Shown: one piece after another, positions 26,280-36,076 of the stretch
How the letters are laid out: each line of letters opens with the position of its first letter
Numbering within the stretch: position 1 is the stretch's first letter
Source: an uncultured Clostridia bacterium
Lineage (GTDB): Bacteria > Bacillota > Clostridia > Oscillospirales > Ruminococcaceae
NCBI GenBank assembly: GCA_947625125.1
Contig: CANQNF010000001.1
Span: 124,001 to 188,000 of the forward strand
DNA length: 64,000 nucleotides
Reading direction: 5' to 3'
Position numbers and translations under genes: made by a program
The notes under the pieces: model-generated
Database searches by the model: none
What the model was told of the DNA's origin: nothing
What the model saw: the letters and a program-made list of their open reading frames with translations, nothing else

Positions 26280-27200
26280 TTGCCGATAAAGATACCGAAT
26301 TCACTTCCGGCAGCAAAGACGCTTGCCGATGAAAATATCTTCGTAATGACCGAGACCCGGGCACAGACCCAGGATATCCGGCCCTTGAGGATACTGATAC
26401 TTAATCTCATGCCGACCAAAATAGCCACCGAGACCCAGCTTGCACGGCTTTTGGGAAATACGCCCTTACAGGTCGAGGTCGAGCTTATAAGGACCGCTTC
26501 GCATGAGTCAAAAAACACCTCCCAGGAGCATCTTCTGAGCTTCTACAAGACCTTTGACGAGGTGAAAAACGACCGCTTCGACGGCATGATAATAACCGGC
26601 GCGCCGGTCGAGCATCTCGAGTTCGAGGACGTCGAGTATTGGGACGAGCTCTGCGAAATTTTCGAGTGGAGCAAATCCCACGTCCACTCTACGCTTCACA
26701 TCTGCTGGGGAGCGCAGGCAGGGCTGTATTACCACTTCGGCGTGAAAAAAATACCCCTTGAAAAGAAGCTTTTCGGCATTTTCGAGCATACCGTCGACTA
26801 CAAAAACCCCATCCTTTTCAGGGGCTTCGACGACGTATTCTACGCGCCCCATTCCCGTAATTCGACGGTCGACCCGGCCGAGGTAAAAGCGGTAAAGGAG
26901 CTTAAAGTCCTCGCCACGAGCAAGGAAGCCGGAATTTACGCATGCATGACCGAAAAGGGGAGGCAGATCTTTATCACCGGGCATTCCGAGTACGACTCCG
27001 ACACTCTCGCCAAGGAGTATTTCAGAGATCTCAACAAGGGCCTGCCGATAGACGTTCCGAAAAATTATTTCCCGAACGACGATCCCCAGAACCCGCCGAG
27101 GGTCACATGGCGCGCCCATGCAAATCTTCTGTTTTCAAACTGGCTTAACTACTTCGTCTACCAAACCACCCCCTACGACGTCCACGCCATAAGAGAATAA
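26280..27200 (+). CDS. metA: Homoserine O-acetyltransferase (MetA family)
   Basis: A 306-residue MetA-fold enzyme activating homoserine. The start is TTG at 26280 behind AAAGGAG. The nucleophile C142 (HICWGAQAG) and the pair H235/E237 (TGHSEYD) are in the standard positions. Residue 111 is Glu ([13 protein letters not shown]); in this family Glu at 111 has been shown to favour acetyl-CoA, whereas Gly favours succinyl-CoA. An acetyltransferase therefore fits, and so does the adjacent metY. A terminator follows directly. Confidence 0.93.
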   Translation: MPIKIPNSLPAAKTLADENIFVMTETRAQTQDIRPLRILILNLMPTKIATETQLARLLGNTPLQVEVELIRTASHESKNTSQEHLLSFYKTFDEVKNDRFDGMIITGAPVEHLEFEDVEYWDELCEIFEWSKSHVHSTLHICWGAQAGLYYHFGVKKIPLEKKLFGIFEHTVDYKNPILFRGFDDVFYAPHSRNSTVDPAEVKAVKELKVLATSKEAGIYACMTEKGRQIFITGHSEYDSDTLAKEYFRDLNKGLPIDVPKNYFPNDDPQNPPRVTWRAHANLLFSNWLNYFVYQTTPYDVHAIRE

Positions 27201-27208
27201 CAAAAATA

Positions 27209-27236
27209 GCTGCGTCCTTTTGGAACGCAGCTTTTC
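27209..27236 (+). terminator. Terminator after metA
   Basis: GCTGCGT pairs with ACGCAGC, followed by TTTT. Confidence 0.8.
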
Positions 27237-27269
27237 TAATCTCTAATTTCTAATCATCTATCACCTATG

Positions 27270-27302
27270 AGGGGGGTCTCCCGTTTCCGAGGACCCCCTT
27301 TA
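27270..27302 (-). terminator. Hairpin at the end of the giant transglutaminase-like gene
   Basis: GGGGGTC pairs with GACCCCC around a 13-base loop, 7 bases beyond the minus-strand stop. It may act in both directions. Confidence 0.6.
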
Positions 27303-27308
27303 GATTTT

Positions 27309-30300
27309 TTATCTCACATTTTCGGCAGTCTCATAAGCTCTGTGGGCCTGCTGAGGAACGTCTATCTCCTCATAGCCCGAGAAGTCGTTGACTACTGCGA
27401 AGTAGTGGTACCCGTCGATGAGAGCGGCGTCGACGGTAAATTCGACATACTCACCGTCCACGGTCATGCCGCAGTTTTTAAGCTCCTCCCATTCGTCGCG
27501 GATAAGGACCTTGGAATTGATGGTCGCTCCGGGAGCATGTACCCTGACTCTTACTAAATCTCCCGCCTTGAAGCCGGTGCCGTCGATGGAGACATAGTAG
27601 ACTCCTAAAATATCCGAAGCGACATCCGAGACCTCGCCGTATATGCTGTCGGAGGCCGAAACGTCGTCGACGGTAATGGAAGCGGGCTGCTTAGGAACAT
27701 ACTTATTCGAGGGTCTTCCGGTTCCGCCGGACGGGGAGGGAGTAGGCGTAGGCTCGGGATCCGGGTCGGGATCGGGCGTAGGAGCAGGCGCCGGCGTAGT
27801 TTTCTTTTCATATCCGCAGACGTCGCATATATCGTCGCCGCCGTAGACGTGAGGCGTTACCTCGGTCTTTTCTCCGCATACGCCGATTCCGGAGCCGTAG
27901 TCGAACTCGCAGACCCCGTAGTGGCCCTCGTCGCCGTTCGGATAGTATTCGAGATAGTCGGCGTGGTTGTGAGTGCTGGTGAACGCTCCGCAGACCTTGC
28001 AAACGCCCTGTTCGTCGTTGACGTGGGCATAATTCTCACTCTGCTGAGAGCAGGAAATTCCGTTTAAGGTAAACGTGCAGACGGTGTAGTGCTCGCCCTT
28101 GCCGTTGTCTTTCCAGAACTCCTTGCCGTCGGCTTCGGCATGGAAGACGTGCTCGTGAAGATTGAAGTTGAAGTATCCGCAGACCTTGCAGGTCAGAGTC
28201 TCGGAATCGTAATCGTGCTCTGAGTAGTCAAATTTCTCGGAGCATCCGGGGAATTCGCAGATGTAGTAGTGGCCCTGTTCGTCGACGTCGACCGCCTTAG
28301 CTTCGGCGGAATGCCTGTGCTTGTGCATATCGAAGTTAGAGTATCCGCATACCGTGCAGACCCCGTCGTCGTTATATGTATGATCCGAAAGCGCGGAGCG
28401 CGAGCCGCAGGTAGCGCAGGTCTGATAGTGTCCCAAAGCGCCGTCGGCTTTAAACACGCCGTCGTAATCGTGCTCCTTAAGCATGGTATATCCGCAGACC
28501 GTGCAGGTGTGATTTTCGTCATATTCATGCTCGCCGCTGCCCTCGATATATGTGCAGTGCGTGCCGTCCTTATTTATATGCAGGCAGACGTGATAGTGTC
28601 CGCTTTCGTCGGAATGCCAACCAGTCTCGACGTTGTGCTGATGTTTTGAATCATCGACATATCCGCAGACCGTGCATTTGCCCTCGGTATCGAAGCTGTG
28701 CGGCTGAACGGGTTCTTTTACATTGCAGCCCTTGCCGTCCTTATAGATGAACGTGCAGACCCTGGCATGCCCGTTTTCGTCGCTCGTCATCATATCCGTC
28801 CTGTCAAAGGAGTGGGTATGCTTTGTCTCGTCGATGTAGTAGCAGAGCTCGCAAACTCCCTTGGAATCGAAAACATGGGCTTCTATAGGCTTTACCTCGT
28901 CGCATCCCGAGCACTTTGCATGGTGTCCGGCTTCTCCGTCCGAAACATAGCCGGTGAAGCTGTGTATATGCTCTTCCTCGGAAGAAGCGGCGCGGACGGT
29001 GACGTTTACGGTGCGGGAGCTTACCGTCTCGGCGGTGGAGCTCTCGGCAATGGCTATAGCCTTGCAGTAGTATGTTCCGGAATCGGAAAGCTGAGCAGGG
29101 GAGATGGTAACGGTGCTGCCTGTACCAATCATCGAAGCGTTGTCGATACCCCTGACGGCGCGTTCCTTGTACCAGCGGTATGTGTAGGCGCTGTTCGGGT
29201 TAGCGACTGAAAGAACTATATCCTCGCCCTCGGTAACGCTTACGCTCTGGGAGCCGTAGGAGGAAATAATGAAGTCCTCGGGAGCGACCGCCTTGGCGAC
29301 AACCGGTTCGCCGGGCTGCTCATCGGCAATTTTTTTGTCTACGAATTTTGCGGAGACTATCGCGCTTCCGCTTTCGTCTATATCGTCGTAGCTGATGGTG
29401 AATACCGTAGCGTCGTTGCCGGTGTAGGTTTCTTTGGATGTGCCGGATACCGATACCGTGTCGACGTTATATCCCTCGTCGGGAGTGACCGAAACGCTCA
29501 CAGGCTGACTGCCCTTGGTGAGCGTGATAACGCTTGCAGTCTCGCCGTTTACGGTAACTTTTCCGCCCACGTCGGAGACGATGACGACGGTCTTATCCGC
29601 AGAAACGTCCTCGGCCTCAGCCTCGACAGCGGCTATCATGAACGGGGAGAACGACTTTACTTCGATAAGAAGTCCGTAAGGAGTTACGGTGCAGGGTATC
29701 TCCTCGATGCCGGTGATGTTTCCGGCAGAGTCCTTGATATAGTGGTATGCCTTAAAGGTGACTCCTGCGTCCTCGGGGCCGTAGCCTACGGGGAATCCGC
29801 AGGTAAGACGGATGGACATGCCGTCCTTGAGCTCGGCAAGCTGCTTGGCGCAGAGGGTAAGGTTGATGTTATAGGATGACGCCGAAAGAACGTTGTCCTT
29901 AAGAGTTTCCTCGGCCATCTCCTCCATGAGGTGGTTTTCTTTCTGGTTGGCGTCCTCGACTACGAGCATGAGCCTTGATTTGAGCTTTTCCTCAAAGGGA
30001 GTGCCCTGCGCGTTTGCGATTACGTCGTCAAGCTCTCCTAAAGACAGGTCGGAATCGGAAAGTATCTGGGGCTTGCCGAAGCAGTTGTAGTCAAATCCCA
30101 CTCTGCGGTAGCAGCATATAGCGCAGGGGTGCGCGCAGCCGTAGCCGAACGAGTTGGGGGCCTTGCCGCTCCATGCTCCTACAACTCCCTCAAGATAGAA
30201 GCTGTATAAGACGTTGTCGTCCGCCCACATCTCGGAGGGCTTGAAGTCAAATTCTATCGTGGTATAAGGCTTTCCGCCCTCCGGGAATGTATGATACATC

Positions 30301-32057
30301 GTGAGGTTTTTGGTCAGGTAATTGTAATCCTGCGACCTCGTGCCGCTCTCAAGGCCAACGCCGTAGTCGGTGACGAGCACTTTAAGCTTTACGTCGTCGA
30401 CGGTGGCGCGCCCGAGCTGGTTCATATAATCGGGATCGTCGATTTTTTCGTCCTTGCAGTAATTTTCATAGACCTCCGGCAGGACCAGAATATCGTCAAA
30501 CTGAGCGACGACGTGGTGGGACTGGCCGTTTATATCCATTCTTATATTCTGAAGCGGTCTTACTTTAAGGGCATACGGAGCTGAACGGTAGGTGCCGTTT
30601 TCGTTGTGCATCATTCCGCTGTCCGCCAAAAGAAGATTAGGGTCGCCGTGGAAGTAGAAGTCAAGGGCGGTCACGTCGGAGGTGTCGGCGGTGGTTCCGG
30701 ACATCGGTATATCGGTGACGCCGAACTCCACGAATTCAACGTGTGGCATCGGGAACACCGTCCAGTTTTTGCCGTCGATGGTCTCGTGCGTGACGGCGCT
30801 GTACAGCTCGGAGGTGACATAGTACCAGTCGGTGGTTATCCAGCCCTCGACGTTGTCATATATTTTATTCGTCATGACGAGGTAGTAGCCTTCTTTGCGC
30901 ATCTCCACGTCGTTCATGCCCATGTAGCTGACAAGATAGGTGCCGCTTGAGGCCTCGCCCTCGAAGCTTCTGACCTCATATCTGACCTGAAGAGGGGAGT
31001 TGGGGTCGGAGATGAGCTTAGTGGACTGGTTCTCGTCGTTCATTATCGGATAGCTGAACTCAAAGTTTGCCTCCGACATGATTCCGGCAGGGAAGTGCTG
31101 CATGGCCATTTTGCCCTCGCCGACCAAAAGATACTCGTGGTTCTCGTAGCCGTCCTCGCCCGTAGAGCTGTACTGAGTCTTTTTGTTTATCGGGTCGTCC
31201 ATCGTGACGTCCACGCCGTACCACTGTCCGTCTATCTCGACGGCGTTCCAGATATGCTGCTCGGGAACGCTGTCGGAGTGCTTATAAACGCCGTATATCA
31301 TCACGCAGGGTATGCCGAGTCTGTCCATGGCGGCCTTGAAAGCCCTTGTGTAGGACTCGCAGACTCCCTCGTGATTTACAAGACATCCGTAAGCGGTTCT
31401 AATCATGCCCACGCTGTCGGCGGCTTTTTTGATACCGCTTTTATACATCTCATAGAGCGTGACTTCGCTGCGGTAGGTGGTGGTCTTTGCGATATAGTCG
31501 TGGATAGCCGTGACCTTATCGGCGTCGGTGGAAAGACCCGCAGCCTGATTCACAAGATTATCAAGCGCGGCATTGTATTTTTCGATCGCAGCGTTTACCT
31601 GCTCGGCGCTTGTAAATCCCTCTGCATAGTATGTAGGATATCTGCCGGGGCCCATATAAAGATGGTAGCCCTTGGCGTCAGAGGTGATCCTTATTGTAAT
31701 TGCGCTGAAATCGACATAGAACACGCTCGGGTGGTCCATGTAGAATGCGTCGCGGCCGGCGCCGTATTCGCTGAGAAGATCTACCGAGCCGTCGATCTGG
31801 CCGGCGAGCGCCGCCTGACCGATCTCGTCGGTAAGTTCTATCGATTCAGTGCCTGTTTTTAGTCTGCCGTCCTCAAGCATATCCTCAAGGGCCTCATAGA
31901 AGACCCTCGATCTTGACGGAAGCTGACTGTAGAAGTAGCGGGAAACGTCCGCCCCCGCAGACAAAGCCGTCTGATAGGGCACAGCGAGCGCTTCAAGGGG
32001 TATTGCTGCGAACAAAAGACAAATCGCAAGGATAATTGACAATACTCTTTTTTTCAC
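27309..32057 (-). CDS. Giant secreted transglutaminase-like protein with Ig-like domain and seven Cys/His modules
   Basis: 1582 residues from a GTG start behind AAGGAGG. After a signal peptide comes a transglutaminase-like domain (about 180-310) with the triad in NHEGVCESY, PEQHIWN and GVDVTMDD. A long uncharacterised middle follows, then an Ig-like segment (about 930-1020, SDSGTYYCKA). Residues about 1027-1417 are seven modules of roughly 56 residues, each with a GH-x-C...C part and an H-x-F...C-x-x-C-G part, likely metal-binding. A Pro/Asp/Glu linker and a C-terminal beta domain complete it. No anchor motif is seen. It may crosslink or bind surface or matrix proteins; this is inference. Confidence 0.8.
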   Translation of the reverse strand: MKKRVLSIILAICLLFAAIPLEALAVPYQTALSAGADVSRYFYSQLPSRSRVFYEALEDMLEDGRLKTGTESIELTDEIGQAALAGQIDGSVDLLSEYGAGRDAFYMDHPSVFYVDFSAITIRITSDAKGYHLYMGPGRYPTYYAEGFTSAEQVNAAIEKYNAALDNLVNQAAGLSTDADKVTAIHDYIAKTTTYRSEVTLYEMYKSGIKKAADSVGMIRTAYGCLVNHEGVCESYTRAFKAAMDRLGIPCVMIYGVYKHSDSVPEQHIWNAVEIDGQWYGVDVTMDDPINKKTQYSSTGEDGYENHEYLLVGEGKMAMQHFPAGIMSEANFEFSYPIMNDENQSTKLISDPNSPLQVRYEVRSFEGEASSGTYLVSYMGMNDVEMRKEGYYLVMTNKIYDNVEGWITTDWYYVTSELYSAVTHETIDGKNWTVFPMPHVEFVEFGVTDIPMSGTTADTSDVTALDFYFHGDPNLLLADSGMMHNENGTYRSAPYALKVRPLQNIRMDINGQSHHVVAQFDDILVLPEVYENYCKDEKIDDPDYMNQLGRATVDDVKLKVLVTDYGVGLESGTRSQDYNYLTKNLTMYHTFPEGGKPYTTIEFDFKPSEMWADDNVLYSFYLEGVVGAWSGKAPNSFGYGCAHPCAICCYRRVGFDYNCFGKPQILSDSDLSLGELDDVIANAQGTPFEEKLKSRLMLVVEDANQKENHLMEEMAEETLKDNVLSASSYNINLTLCAKQLAELKDGMSIRLTCGFPVGYGPEDAGVTFKAYHYIKDSAGNITGIEEIPCTVTPYGLLIEVKSFSPFMIAAVEAEAEDVSADKTVVIVSDVGGKVTVNGETASVITLTKGSQPVSVSVTPDEGYNVDTVSVSGTSKETYTGNDATVFTISYDDIDESGSAIVSAKFVDKKIADEQPGEPVVAKAVAPEDFIISSYGSQSVSVTEGEDIVLSVANPNSAYTYRWYKERAVRGIDNASMIGTGSTVTISPAQLSDSGTYYCKAIAIAESSTAETVSSRTVNVTVRAASSEEEHIHSFTGYVSDGEAGHHAKCSGCDEVKPIEAHVFDSKGVCELCYYIDETKHTHSFDRTDMMTSDENGHARVCTFIYKDGKGCNVKEPVQPHSFDTEGKCTVCGYVDDSKHQHNVETGWHSDESGHYHVCLHINKDGTHCTYIEGSGEHEYDENHTCTVCGYTMLKEHDYDGVFKADGALGHYQTCATCGSRSALSDHTYNDDGVCTVCGYSNFDMHKHRHSAEAKAVDVDEQGHYYICEFPGCSEKFDYSEHDYDSETLTCKVCGYFNFNLHEHVFHAEADGKEFWKDNGKGEHYTVCTFTLNGISCSQQSENYAHVNDEQGVCKVCGAFTSTHNHADYLEYYPNGDEGHYGVCEFDYGSGIGVCGEKTEVTPHVYGGDDICDVCGYEKKTTPAPAPTPDPDPDPEPTPTPSPSGGTGRPSNKYVPKQPASITVDDVSASDSIYGEVSDVASDILGVYYVSIDGTGFKAGDLVRVRVHAPGATINSKVLIRDEWEELKNCGMTVDGEYVEFTVDAALIDGYHYFAVVNDFSGYEEIDVPQQAHRAYETAENVR

Positions 32058-32121
32058 TTTTAAGTCCTCCTTAATCCTGTCGGATACTAAACCTGATTAA
32101 AATTTAATCCGGGTCGGATAC

Positions 32122-32150
32122 ATTATACTACAAATGTTCATTCTTGTCAA
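32122..32150 (-). promoter_or_regulatory. Promoter of the giant transglutaminase-like gene
   Basis: Consensus TTGACA and TATAAT with a 17-base spacer on the minus strand. The leader between it and the start holds two copies of GTATCCGAC followed by GGATTAA. Confidence 0.85.
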
Positions 32151-32196
32151 CAATATTTTTTATGATTTTATGCGGAAATAAAGGCGTTTGCGGGTA

Positions 32197-32225
32197 TTGA
32201 CAAAGAGAGGAAAATCGTGTAAAAT
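32197..32225 (+). promoter_or_regulatory. GH39 gene promoter
   Basis: TTGACA and TAAAAT spaced by 17 bases. About 150 bases of leader follow, holding a GC-rich hairpin (32262-32325). Confidence 0.7.
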
Positions 32226-32261
32226 CAGAAAGTGAAAACGGGGCGTGAACCGGCAGCTTTC

Positions 32262-32325
32262 TGCGACCTCCCCCCTCGCTCGCGACTCCTGCCGGATTCG
32301 CTCGCTCGGGGCCTTTTGCAAAGCT
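32262..32325. repeat. GC-rich hairpin repeat, related to 46905-46950
   Basis: CTCGCTCGCGACTCCTGCCG followed by GATTCGCTCGCTCGGGG forms an imperfect hairpin. Most of it is shared with 46905-46950 (same CTCGCTCGCGACTCC-TGCC core). It lies inside the GH39 leader. Confidence 0.6.
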
Positions 32326-32375
32326 TTGTCTTCCTGCCCCGCCGCATAAACCCCATCACTCAAAGGAGGCACACC

Positions 32376-33893
32376 ATGAACATCACAAAAAAATACCGCG
32401 TCGACCCTCAGTCAAAGGTCCCGTTCAACAACAACGTCGATTTCTGCGTAGGAACCGGCAGGATGGGCCTGGCCCTGCAAAAAGAATACCAGGACCAGCT
32501 TGAATTCGTCCAGAGCTATATCGGCTTTAAGCACATCCGCGGCCACGGCCTCTTCCACGACGACATGGCCATTTACCAGGAAAACCGCGAGAACTTCTTC
32601 GACCCCGAGAGCCCCGTGCACATCGAGTATAATTTCACCTATCTCGACCTCGTCATGGACTCCTACAAGCGCCTCGGGATAAAGCCGTTTCTGGAACTCG
32701 GATTCATGCCGAAAAAGCTTGCAAAGGGCGATAACAGGGTATTTTATTGGCAGGGGCACACGTCTCCCCCAAAGGACTACGAGGGCTGGAAAAAGCTTGT
32801 AAAGGCTACTCTTTCCCATCTTTTGGAGCGCTACGGCGAGGAAGCCCTGACATACCCGGTCGAGGTCTGGAACGAGCCGAATCTCCCGGGATTTTGGGAA
32901 AACGCAGATATGCAGGAGTATTTCCGACTCTTTGACGAGAGCTTTGCAGCCGTTAAAGAGGTCGACGAGCGGTTCAGGGTAGGCGGACCGGCCATCTGCG
33001 GCGTAAACGACGCATTTTGGATAGACAGCTTTTTGAAGCATTGCCGTGAAAAGGGCATTAGACCCGACTTCATCACCCGCCACCACTACACGACCGAGCA
33101 GCCGGAGCGCAAGGGGCACTATGTATATCAGGAACTCATGGACCCCGAAAAAGGGTTTGAGAACCTAAAGTCCACGCGTGACATCGTCGACAGCTACCCA
33201 GAATTCAAGGGCCTCGAAATACATATCACCGAGTTTAACACCTCCTACAGCCCCGACAACCCCCTCCACGACACGAACCGAAACGCGGCGTTTCTCTGCC
33301 ACCAGCTCTCACGCCTCGGCGATGTGAACGAGAGCTACTCCTACTGGACTTTCGGCGACATTTTCGAGGAGAACGGCGTGCCCTATTCGCCGTTTTACGG
33401 GGGCTTCGGCCTTGTTGCGAACGGCTGCATCCCCAAGCCGACTTTCTGGAGTTTTGTATTTTTCAAGGATCTTAAAGCAGGGGACTGCGTTCTCAAAACT
33501 GACGAGTGCGCGGTCGTGAAAACAAAGGACGGCTACCGCGGGGTGGTCTGGAACGCTTCAAGAGACCGTAAAGGTACATGCCTTGACATCTCGCTGGAAT
33601 TTTCTCTCAGCGGCGACTATTGCATGGTCACGAAATCGGTCGACGAAAAGACATGCAATCCGTTAAAAATTTGGCATGATTTAGGCGAACCGAGAAGCCT
33701 GAGCCCCGATCAAAAGGCGCTTTTACAGGCCTCGGCATACCCGTTTATCGAGACTAAGAGAATAAGTGCAAACAGCGTCGCGGAGATAAAGCTTGAGGTC
33801 CCGGAATTCGGTGTAAAGTACTTTGACATTACACCCGCCCCCATCAATTCCGACCGCGGCTACGACTACGCCCGCGCCGAACAGATGGACTGA
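32376..33893 (+). CDS. GH39 beta-xylosidase-type enzyme, cytoplasmic
   Basis: A 505-residue GH39 enzyme that likely releases xylose from short xylo-oligosaccharides. The acid/base is E167 (VEVWNEPNLPGFW) and the nucleophile E286 (EIHITEFNTSYSP). No signal peptide is present, which fits intracellular processing of imported oligosaccharides. The ATG at 32376 follows AAAGGAGG; upstream in-frame sequence is the GC-rich hairpin leader. A PfkB-family kinase gene follows after 19 bases. Confidence 0.88.
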   Translation: MNITKKYRVDPQSKVPFNNNVDFCVGTGRMGLALQKEYQDQLEFVQSYIGFKHIRGHGLFHDDMAIYQENRENFFDPESPVHIEYNFTYLDLVMDSYKRLGIKPFLELGFMPKKLAKGDNRVFYWQGHTSPPKDYEGWKKLVKATLSHLLERYGEEALTYPVEVWNEPNLPGFWENADMQEYFRLFDESFAAVKEVDERFRVGGPAICGVNDAFWIDSFLKHCREKGIRPDFITRHHYTTEQPERKGHYVYQELMDPEKGFENLKSTRDIVDSYPEFKGLEIHITEFNTSYSPDNPLHDTNRNAAFLCHQLSRLGDVNESYSYWTFGDIFEENGVPYSPFYGGFGLVANGCIPKPTFWSFVFFKDLKAGDCVLKTDECAVVKTKDGYRGVVWNASRDRKGTCLDISLEFSLSGDYCMVTKSVDEKTCNPLKIWHDLGEPRSLSPDQKALLQASAYPFIETKRISANSVAEIKLEVPEFGVKYFDITPAPINSDRGYDYARAEQMD

Positions 33894-33912
33894 AACGCTC
33901 CAGGAGGCCCTT

Positions 33913-34845
33913 ATGATAACGACTCTGACTCTTAGCCCGTGCTTAGACAAGACCGTGACCGTCGGGAATTTTTACCTCGACCGCCTCAACCGTGCCGAGG
34001 AGGTCCGCCTCGACCCGGGCGGAAAGGGAATCAACGTGAGCCTTGCTCTTTCGGCTCTCGGCGAGCCGTCCCTGGCGCTCGGGCTGATGTTCGACGGCGG
34101 CGAAATAATTACGGCGGCGCTCGATTCTGCTGGAATATCCCACCGCTTCACACATTGTCCCGGTCGGCTTCGCACGAACACAAAAATCTACGTCCGTGAG
34201 ACTAAAAACACAATTGAGCTGAACGAACAGAACCCTGCCATATCGGAAAAAAGCCTTGATGAGCTAAAAGCCTCGCTCAGAAAAGCCTCCTTAGAAAGCG
34301 GCGAAAACGGCATTTTCGTCCTTTCCGGCAGCGTTCCTCCGGGGGCTTCCGACGGCGTTTATTTTGATTTGATTTCGGTCATAAGGCATGCCGCGCCCTC
34401 TGCGAAAATTCTTTTGGACTGCGACGGAAAAGCCCTATTAAAGGGCCTCGAGGGTTCGCCGTACATGATAAAACCGAACGTCGAGGAGCTCGAGCGGACT
34501 TTTTCACGGCGCATTGACTCCGACGAAACGGCGGTAAATGTCTCGCGGGAGATAATCAAAAAAAACGGCGTCGGGCTGGTTTTGGTCTCAAAGGGTTCGG
34601 ACGGCGCGCTTGCTGTCACGGCTGACGAATTTTATGTCATGGACGCCCTGAAAATTTCCGCAAAGAGCGCCCAGGGAGCCGGCGACGCCATGGTCGCGGG
34701 GGCCTGTCTGGCGCTTTCCGAGGGGCTTTCGGCGCGCGATGTTTTGCGATACGGGACATGCGCTTCCGCAGGTGCGGTCGAGCTCGAGGGAACGGCTTTT
34801 TGCACTCGTGAAAGGTTCGCCCGGCTTCTTGACATGGCGCGGTAG
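33913..34845 (+). CDS. 1-phosphofructokinase / PfkB-family sugar kinase
   Basis: A 310-residue ribokinase-fold kinase. The N-terminus TLTLSPCLDKTV, the glycine pair region DPGGKGINVSLAL and the C-terminal AQGAGDAMVAG (catalytic Asp) match the 1-phosphofructokinase/tagatose-6-phosphate kinase branch. The ATG at 33913 has CAGGAGG upstream. No fru phosphotransferase gene is in the window, so a role with the neighbouring GH39 or in hexose-phosphate metabolism is unresolved. Confidence 0.85.
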   Translation: MITTLTLSPCLDKTVTVGNFYLDRLNRAEEVRLDPGGKGINVSLALSALGEPSLALGLMFDGGEIITAALDSAGISHRFTHCPGRLRTNTKIYVRETKNTIELNEQNPAISEKSLDELKASLRKASLESGENGIFVLSGSVPPGASDGVYFDLISVIRHAAPSAKILLDCDGKALLKGLEGSPYMIKPNVEELERTFSRRIDSDETAVNVSREIIKKNGVGLVLVSKGSDGALAVTADEFYVMDALKISAKSAQGAGDAMVAGACLALSEGLSARDVLRYGTCASAGAVELEGTAFCTRERFARLLDMAR

Positions 34846-34928
34846 GGGAGCGCATGCAAAAATTTTCTGCCGCTCATGATGCGGACGGTGCGGCATTAAA
34901 TGCGGAAAATCCGGATTTGGAGCGAAAA

Positions 34929-35456
34929 ATGATAATAGAAACGAAAAGACTGATATTAAGAGAATATAATTTTGAAGATTTTAACACTTTGTATGAGATT
35001 CTTTCCGATAAGGAAACTATGGAACATTATCCCGAGCCTTGTGATGAAAAAGCGGTCAGAGGATGGATTCAATGGAATATTGAAAATTATGAAAAATACG
35101 GATTCGGACTTTGGGCTGTTGTTCTGAAGGAAACGGGTAAGATGATAGGCGACTGCGGAATTACGATTCAAAATATTGACGGTGATTTGCTTCCGGAAAT
35201 AGGGTATCATATACATAAGAATTATTGGAGAAACGGATTCGGAAGCGAAGCCGCAATGGCAGTCAGAGATTGGGCGTTTGAAAATACGGAATATGACCGT
35301 TTGTATTCTTATATGAAATATACAAATATCGGGTCGTATTCTACGGCAAGCGCAATCGGAATGAAAAAGGTCAAAGAATATCATGACGAAATAAATAGCG
35401 TTTCATATGTTTACGCAATAACACAGAAAGAATGGGAAGCATTAAAAAATAAATAA
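34929..35456 (+). CDS. GNAT family N-acetyltransferase
   Basis: A 175-residue acetyltransferase of the RimJ/RimL-like type: ETKRLILREYNFEDF at the N-terminus, WRNGFGSEAAMAVRDWAF for acetyl-CoA binding and YTNIGSYSTASAIGMKKV near the end. The ATG at 34929 is preferred; an earlier start would add 25 residues encoded by GC-rich DNA unlike the rest. The coding sequence is clearly more AT-rich than its neighbours, which suggests recent acquisition together with the GrpB gene. The target is unknown. Confidence 0.82.
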   Translation: MIIETKRLILREYNFEDFNTLYEILSDKETMEHYPEPCDEKAVRGWIQWNIENYEKYGFGLWAVVLKETGKMIGDCGITIQNIDGDLLPEIGYHIHKNYWRNGFGSEAAMAVRDWAFENTEYDRLYSYMKYTNIGSYSTASAIGMKKVKEYHDEINSVSYVYAITQKEWEALKNK

Positions 35457-35514
35457 TATGCAAAAAATCACTCCATGCGCCTGCTTTTTGCATATATAAT
35501 ATTTGTACGGATGA

Positions 35515-36036
35515 GTGAAAATGGTTGCAAAACATGTTATAGTCCTGCCCTATGATAAGGTCTGGGAACAGAATTATATAAAAATAAAAGATGAGATTCA
35601 AAATGCTCTCGGCAAATTGTCATTGGGTATTGAGCATGTCGGCAGCACTTCTGTGCGAGGTCTGTCTGCAAAACCGATCATCGATATTGACGTTATCATA
35701 AGAGATTACTCTTTATTTGATGACGCAGCTGCCGCCCTGAACAGTATCGGTTACCGCCATGAAGGAAATCTCGGCATTATCGGGCGGGAAGCGTTCGATT
35801 ATGACGGTAAAGAACATTTGCAGAAACACCATTTATATGTCTGTCCGCAAGATTCAGAAGAACTAAAAAGGCACATTGCTTTCAGGGACTATTTGCGTTC
35901 CCATCCCGAGGCCGTATGTGAATACAGCCGCGTCAAAGAAGAGGGGGCAGCGCTCTATCCGTATGATATGGAGAAATATATTGAATACAAGTCTCCGTTT
36001 ATTGAGAGAATTTACAGGGAAATAGGGATATGGTAA
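35515..36036 (+). CDS. GrpB family (UPF0157) nucleotidyltransferase-like protein, copy 1
   Basis: A 173-residue protein. The nucleotidyltransferase-fold signature IEHVGSTSVRGLSAKPIIDIDV is clear, followed by HHLYVCPQDSEELKRHIAFRD. Members are sometimes fused to CoaE; the cellular role is not settled. The start is GTG at 35515 or ATG at 35521. It differs from copy 2 at six of 173 residues, so the duplication is recent. It ends in a strong terminator. Confidence 0.85.
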   Translation: MKMVAKHVIVLPYDKVWEQNYIKIKDEIQNALGKLSLGIEHVGSTSVRGLSAKPIIDIDVIIRDYSLFDDAAAALNSIGYRHEGNLGIIGREAFDYDGKEHLQKHHLYVCPQDSEELKRHIAFRDYLRSHPEAVCEYSRVKEEGAALYPYDMEKYIEYKSPFIERIYREIGIW

Positions 36037-36076
36037 ACCCCGATTTATCCGCTGAAAATCGAACACTTGTGTAAGC

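Noticed and set aside
25778-26518. Minus-strand frame across metY, repeat copy E and metA
   Set aside because: An antisense shadow passing through a GC palindrome; both plus-strand genes are well supported.
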